10,017 bases of DNA, from NCBI GenBank assembly GCA_002403515.1, contig DHHZ01000024.1, positions 1,203 to 11,219 on the forward strand, in the 5' to 3' direction. The notes below the pieces were generated by a model that saw nothing but the letters and a program-made list of their open reading frames with translations, did not search any database and was not told where the DNA came from. The translations under genes were made by a program, and so were the position numbers. Below, one piece after another: positions 6,777 through 10,017 of this stretch; positions within the stretch are counted from its first letter, which is position 1; each line of letters opens with the position of its first letter. The stretch comes from Legionellales bacterium UBA4759 (GTDB lineage: Bacteria > Pseudomonadota > Gammaproteobacteria > Legionellales > Legionellaceae).

Positions 6777-7286
6777 ATGCTTGAGCAATCAACTCAATTG
6801 AGTACCAGTTCTAGCATGGTCTTATTGCGCAAAAAGTATTATGAGAGTCTAAGTTTTATTGATTCAATGGCCAAAATTTATGGGGAGCTTGGGTATTATC
6901 GACAAACCTCTTTGTATGTTTTAGCTTTGGGTTTGGGTGCTGCCGGTGTGATTTTCATCAATACACTATTTTTTATCACAGCAGTGATAGCCCTAAATAT
7001 GATGTTTTATCTTCATTCACAGTCCAAAATTATAGAGCTTAATTTTTCAAAATTGGCTGAAGATTTTGAGAAAAAAGAAATCTTGTTAAAAAATATAGTG
7101 GGTATGATTACAAAATTAAAAGAAAATTCGAGTGAAAGTAGCATAGGGCAAGAGCAGGGTAGTTTTATTGAAAAGCTAGAAGCCCAGAATCGATATCTGA
7201 CTAGACTCGAAGCGGAATTAGATGCTCAATATGCCTTACTTGTGGCAGAAAATGGTGATGAGGTTTTAACACCATCGTCACCATAA
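6777..7286 (+). CDS. Small membrane protein with C-terminal coiled coil, unknown function
   Basis: I do not recognise this 169-residue protein. Residues 1-44 are polar and probably cytoplasmic. Residues 45-79 are a continuous hydrophobic stretch rich in Leu, Ala, Ile and Phe, long enough for two tight membrane helices (about 46-61 and 64-79) or one long one. Residues 83-116 and 129-160 are rich in Glu, Lys and Leu with heptad-like spacing (KLEAQNRYLTRLEAELDA), suggesting a coiled coil broken by a Ser/Glu/Gly-rich linker. If the hydrophobic part is a hairpin, both ends face the cytoplasm. There is no signal peptide. The ATG lies one base after the GT2 stop with no ribosome binding site, so it is probably translated by coupling. 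A second ATG at 6816 would drop 13 residues. As the last gene of the polysaccharide block, it could anchor or organise the glycosyltransferases, which is inference only. Confidence 0.78.
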   Translation: MLEQSTQLSTSSSMVLLRKKYYESLSFIDSMAKIYGELGYYRQTSLYVLALGLGAAGVIFINTLFFITAVIALNMMFYLHSQSKIIELNFSKLAEDFEKKEILLKNIVGMITKLKENSSESSIGQEQGSFIEKLEAQNRYLTRLEAELDAQYALLVAENGDEVLTPSSP

Positions 7287-7294
7287 GAAATATT

Positions 7295-8413
7295 TCAGGC
7301 TTGGCATGCTTTTATAATCACTTTGGCCGTATTTTCCCAACTGAATTTTTTGGCTTGCTCTAAACCGTCTAGAGTGAGCTTTTGACAAAGCATCTCATCC
7401 TCAAGAAGCTTTTGCATTGCTTTTGCAATATCATCAACTTCAAAAGGGTTAACCAAAAGTGTAGCATGACCTGCAACCTCAGGCATTGAGCTCACATTAG
7501 AAGTGATGACAGGGGTTGCACTTTGCATGGCCTCTAAAACAGGTAAACCAAAACCTTCATAAATTGATGCATAACAAGATAGTTTGGCGGCTGAAGTGAG
7601 CTCATACAACGCTTGGTTTGAAACATATTGTAAAATTTTGATTTCTTGTTTTTCAATCAAGTTTTTTACTGCATCCGATAGTTTAATTTGACCCCAACCA
7701 GATGCTCCACAAAGAACCAAAGGATAGGCTTTTCTTAAATTATCAGGAAGCTCTGCGTAGGCTTCACAGGTACGAATGAGATTTTTTCTGGGTTCAAAAG
7801 TACCAATCACTAAAATGAATTTTCGATATTCTAAGCCGTATTGTTGAAGGGTATCTTTTGTGTCTTTGTCATTTCTTGGTTTAAAGTGTTCTGATGCACC
7901 ACAGTAAGCAACATGAATTTTATTGGGGTCAACTTTGAAGATATCAACCATTTCAGCTTTACTAAATTCTGAAATAGTGACAATCGCTTTTGATTTATCG
8001 ATGGTTTTTTTAAGATACCGTTTAAAAATATTGCGGCGATATTTGGGATGTGTTTCAGGGTGTCTGATAAATGATAAATCATAAATACAAGGTACACTCG
8101 GAAGCTTGCTTTTAAACAATACAAAATTTGGTTCGAAATACACATCAGCTGGGTGTTGATTTGAAAATTTTGAAAAACGATAGTTTTTAATCAATCGATT
8201 GATTTGGTAGGCCAAAGGCAATTGCATAGCAATTTTTTTGTATGCCGACATTTTAGACTTTTTGCTAGATGTTGCTGGTTGTGGCTCATTGAAATGGTAG
8301 CTGATAAGGTCATCTTTTAAAAGAGTTTGTAAGGCCTTGAGATTTTGATAGGCAAAATGACCAATGCCAGTGAGCGGTTGCTGGATGCAAGATGCATTGA
8401 ATATGATTTTCAT
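7295..8413 (-). CDS. GT-B fold glycosyltransferase, family 4
   Basis: This is a 372-residue retaining glycosyltransferase on the opposite strand, converging on the polysaccharide operon. The N-terminus MKIIFNASCIQQPLTGIGHF holds the glycine-containing first loop. IYDLSFIRHPETHP at 110-123 and IVTISEFSKAEM at 144-155 follow. The donor domain has VIGTFEPRKNL at 202-212 and the EX7E motif EGFGLPVLE with E286 and E294. SNVSSMPEVAGHATLL comes after it, and the end reads KKFSWENTAKVIIKA. These blocks match the plus-strand GT4 at 309-1436 position by position (GT..RKN, EGFGLP, SNVSS.PEVAG, FSWEN), so the two look like diverged paralogues. No clear Shine-Dalgarno precedes the ATG, since the leader carries only GAAAAAAATTC. 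The upstream ligase gene is on the same strand but 113 bases away, so it may be transcribed separately. The donor and acceptor are unknown. Confidence 0.92.
   Translation of the reverse strand: MKIIFNASCIQQPLTGIGHFAYQNLKALQTLLKDDLISYHFNEPQPATSSKKSKMSAYKKIAMQLPLAYQINRLIKNYRFSKFSNQHPADVYFEPNFVLFKSKLPSVPCIYDLSFIRHPETHPKYRRNIFKRYLKKTIDKSKAIVTISEFSKAEMVDIFKVDPNKIHVAYCGASEHFKPRNDKDTKDTLQQYGLEYRKFILVIGTFEPRKNLIRTCEAYAELPDNLRKAYPLVLCGASGWGQIKLSDAVKNLIEKQEIKILQYVSNQALYELTSAAKLSCYASIYEGFGLPVLEAMQSATPVITSNVSSMPEVAGHATLLVNPFEVDDIAKAMQKLLEDEMLCQKLTLDGLEQAKKFSWENTAKVIIKACQA
8189..8204. repeat. Perfect 16-base palindrome in the minus-strand GT4 gene
   Basis: AATCAATCGATTGATT reads the same on both strands with no spacer. 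It lies inside codons for Asn-Arg-Leu-Ile of the GT4 gene, about 210 bases after its start. Such a site could bind a dimeric protein, but AT-rich coding sequence yields one by chance now and then, and nothing else supports a function. Confidence 0.4.
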
Positions 8414-8526
8414 GAATTTTTTTCAAAAAAAAAGAATGCTTAAGTTTATATGAAAATCTTTGGATAATGAACTATGTGATGTTGGGTAATTCCTTGCATT
8501 TACAAGTTAAATTACAGATGCGTCAA
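8414..8526 (-). promoter_or_regulatory. 113-base gap with a weak promoter candidate for the GT4 gene
   Basis: On the minus strand, TTGACG (8526-8521, five of six matches to a -35 box) lies directly after the ligase stop and is followed after 16 bases by TGTAAA (8504-8499, four of six to a -10). A second -10-like TATAAA sits at 8450-8445 without a good -35. Nearer the start codon the leader reads nine T, one G and seven A (8433-8417). No stem-loop with a U-tract is visible, so I see no intrinsic terminator for the ligase gene. Both promoter candidates are weak. Confidence 0.3.
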
Positions 8527-9597
8527 TTAAAAACTACTTAAATGAGTAATGATTGATTTAAAAGATGAGTCTTTTTCATAAATTTTTAATTGTATATCTG
8601 CACTTGTGCCTTTATCTAAGATATGAAGTACGTCAGGTATTCTATCTTGAGTTCCGAGTTCATGCATACTTTCTTCTAAATCGCTTAATAGGTTTAATAT
8701 GGCTTGATGATAAGTGAGGACTTCTCTATCTTGTGGATTGATAAAATGACCTGACAAACCATAGCGAGCTGCACTCCATTTATTTTGTTGATCAACGGTA
8801 TATGAAGTCTCTTGAATAATATTACCTTGCATTAATTTTTTTTCAATTTGATAGACCAAAGCTTGAAATAAGGCAGCGATAACCATTGCATCTTTCTTCT
8901 GATGTACATTGTCACAAATTCGACACTCCAAGGTAGGAAAAGTATTATGTACGCCTAAGTCCCACCATATGTCTTTAGCTGTTTGAATGTCACCAGACCT
9001 TTTTAAATTATCTACAAATAGATTGAAATCATCCATATTTTCAAAACGACCTGGTAAGCCTGTGCGAGGCGGAATTTGCATGAGTTGGGTTCTATAAGAT
9101 TTTAGCCCAGTCGATTCCTCTTGCCAAAAAGGAGAACTAGTCGATAAAGCTAACAAAATTGGTAAGTAGGGGCGTATGAAATTTACCAAAGGATAACGCC
9201 ATTCCACATGCCTAGGTTTTGTATGGATTTGTAAGCTGCAACAAATAAATGATTCGCCGGTTTTTTGCATGAGTTCTTGAAGACTTTCATTTCGTTCAAA
9301 TGGTGTCAACATAATTGTATTAAAATTAATTTTTTGAATGGGTGTTGAGCTATTCAAAATTAGTAAATCATGTTTGATGGCTTGATTATGGATATGAGTT
9401 AAAAGCCTGTCATGCTCAGTTTCTAGTTCATCGACATTTTTGCAAATGGGGGTGTTAATTTCAATTTGACAGCAGAACCCTTCAGTTTTGATTTCTGATC
9501 CAAAAATTTTTTTGATTTCATTTGGCGTGAGATTAATTAATTCATATGTTTTAGAGTCTAAAATATAGAATTCTTGCTCCAGACCTAATGTATACAT
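8527..9597 (-). CDS. YbdK-type carboxylate-amine ligase (GCS2 glutamate-cysteine ligase family)
   Basis: This is a 356-residue ATP-dependent ligase of the GCS2 family, which joins a carboxylate (glutamate in characterised members) to an amine. E. coli YbdK shows weak glutamate-cysteine ligase activity, and the natural substrate of most members is unknown. Visible family blocks in order are LGLEQEFYILD (4-14, metal/ATP-binding glutamates), EINTP (46-50), LALSTSSPFWQEESTGLKSY (149-168), PPRTGLP (176-182), IWWDLGVH (210-217), FPTLECRICD (220-229) and NKWSAARYGL (272-281). The block usually reading like G-x-HVHVG appears here as CSLQIHTKPRH (120-130), so the first His is Gln. It is slightly shorter than the usual 370-380. 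AAGGA (9610-9606) lies eight bases before the ATG, inside the end of the peptidase gene, and the two genes are one base apart. It probably works with that peptidase, and a role in glutathione synthesis is not assumed. Confidence 0.88.
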   Translation of the reverse strand: MYTLGLEQEFYILDSKTYELINLTPNEIKKIFGSEIKTEGFCCQIEINTPICKNVDELETEHDRLLTHIHNQAIKHDLLILNSSTPIQKINFNTIMLTPFERNESLQELMQKTGESFICCSLQIHTKPRHVEWRYPLVNFIRPYLPILLALSTSSPFWQEESTGLKSYRTQLMQIPPRTGLPGRFENMDDFNLFVDNLKRSGDIQTAKDIWWDLGVHNTFPTLECRICDNVHQKKDAMVIAALFQALVYQIEKKLMQGNIIQETSYTVDQQNKWSAARYGLSGHFINPQDREVLTYHQAILNLLSDLEESMHELGTQDRIPDVLHILDKGTSADIQLKIYEKDSSFKSIITHLSSF

Positions 9598-9598
9598 A

Positions 9599-10017
9599 TT
9601 AATCTTCCTTAATTCTAGATATCTCTTTCGCCCAAATACTTATTAAATTGTAATAACGATGAAAATCATCAATATCTAAAGACTCATTTTGGCTATGTGC
9701 GTTAGAACCTTTGGGTGTAATTAATAAAATTGGGATTTTTTTGTCTGAAAAAAATCTAGCGTCACTTGCACCGTGAGAGCGTGTTGTCCCTATATCAATT
9801 TGATAAATTTCTTTAGCATATTTTTTAAATAATTTAATTTCTGGAATATCAACTTCAATATGATTGGGATGGGCATCCTTTAAGATTTCAAAATTCGCCT
9901 TTTTTTCCTGAGAGAGTCTTTCATTTAGGAATTTTTTGAATTGCTCAATATCAAATTCTGAGGTGTACCGAATATCTAAAGTGGCTTGGGCACTATCAGG
10001 AACTTGGTTAATGGTTT
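9599..10017 (-). CDS. M20-family metallopeptidase/deacylase, C-terminal part (5' end outside window)
   Basis: The frame is open from the window edge and gives the last 138 residues of an M20 peptidase, the zinc-dependent family that includes ArgE, DapE, CPG2 and aminoacylase. The visible part starts in the dimerisation domain with NQVPDSAQATLDIRY, a family hallmark, and returns to the catalytic domain with TRSHGASDARFF, where the conserved SHGASDAR-type segment lies near the active site. IPILLITPKGSNAHSQNE follows, its His being the expected C-terminal zinc ligand. It ends with DDFHRYYNLISIWAKEI and TAA at 9601-9599. The remaining zinc ligands and the start are outside the window. The ligase gene starts one base after the stop, and its ribosome binding site lies inside this coding sequence. 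The substrate is unknown. Removing an acyl group or cleaving a dipeptide would fit the family. Confidence 0.88.
   Translation of the reverse strand, partial: TINQVPDSAQATLDIRYTSEFDIEQFKKFLNERLSQEKKANFEILKDAHPNHIEVDIPEIKLFKKYAKEIYQIDIGTTRSHGASDARFFSDKKIPILLITPKGSNAHSQNESLDIDDFHRYYNLISIWAKEISRIKED

Noticed and set aside
7831..8145. Minus-strand 104-residue reading frame
   Set aside because: It is an out-of-frame shadow inside the minus-strand GT4 gene, whose own frame has clear family motifs.

Overview
The window is AT-rich (roughly two-thirds A+T by eye), uses ATG/GTG starts with AAGGA-type ribosome binding sites, and is densely packed with short gaps and stop/start overlaps. That is typical of an AT-rich Gram-negative bacterium. 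Several products resemble gammaproteobacterial proteins (Gmd, GDP-fucose synthase, LhgO, YbdK), so a gammaproteobacterium of the Legionella-like, low-GC kind is a reasonable but unproven guess. There are no tRNA or rRNA genes, no insertion sequences and no CRISPR array.

Bases 1-7286 (+ strand) are one long, probably co-transcribed, surface-polysaccharide block of eight genes. In order they are: the 3' end of gmd (GDP-mannose 4,6-dehydratase), a GT-B family 4 glycosyltransferase, fcl/wcaG (GDP-L-fucose synthase), a SAM-dependent methyltransferase with an N-terminal Cys4 motif, a second GT4 glycosyltransferase, an LhgO-type FAD oxidoreductase, a GT2 glycosyltransferase, and a small membrane/coiled-coil protein of unknown role. 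Gmd plus Fcl turn GDP-mannose into GDP-L-fucose. The glycosyltransferases would place fucose and other sugars on a lipid-linked oligosaccharide (O-antigen, capsule or exopolysaccharide). The methyltransferase could decorate it. The jobs of the oxidoreductase and of the membrane protein are open. No flippase, polymerase or ABC exporter lies inside the window.

Bases 7295-8413 (- strand) hold a third GT4 glycosyltransferase, convergent with the block above across an 8-base gap. It looks like a diverged relative of the GT4 encoded at 309-1436. A 113-base gap (8414-8526) separates it from the next gene upstream on the same strand and may carry its own promoter.

Bases 8527-10017 (- strand) leave the polysaccharide theme. 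An M20-family metallopeptidase (3' end only, 9599-10017) is followed after one base by a YbdK-type carboxylate-amine ligase (GCS2 family). The two are very likely one operon for making or breaking a small amide or peptide.

Points worth a second look are a ten-A tract in the first GT4 that would truncate the enzyme on any one-base slip, a strong RNA hairpin just inside the same translationally coupled gene, the LhgO-like enzyme in a glycan operon, the uncharacterised membrane coiled-coil protein, and the M20/YbdK pair with a changed active-site-region motif.
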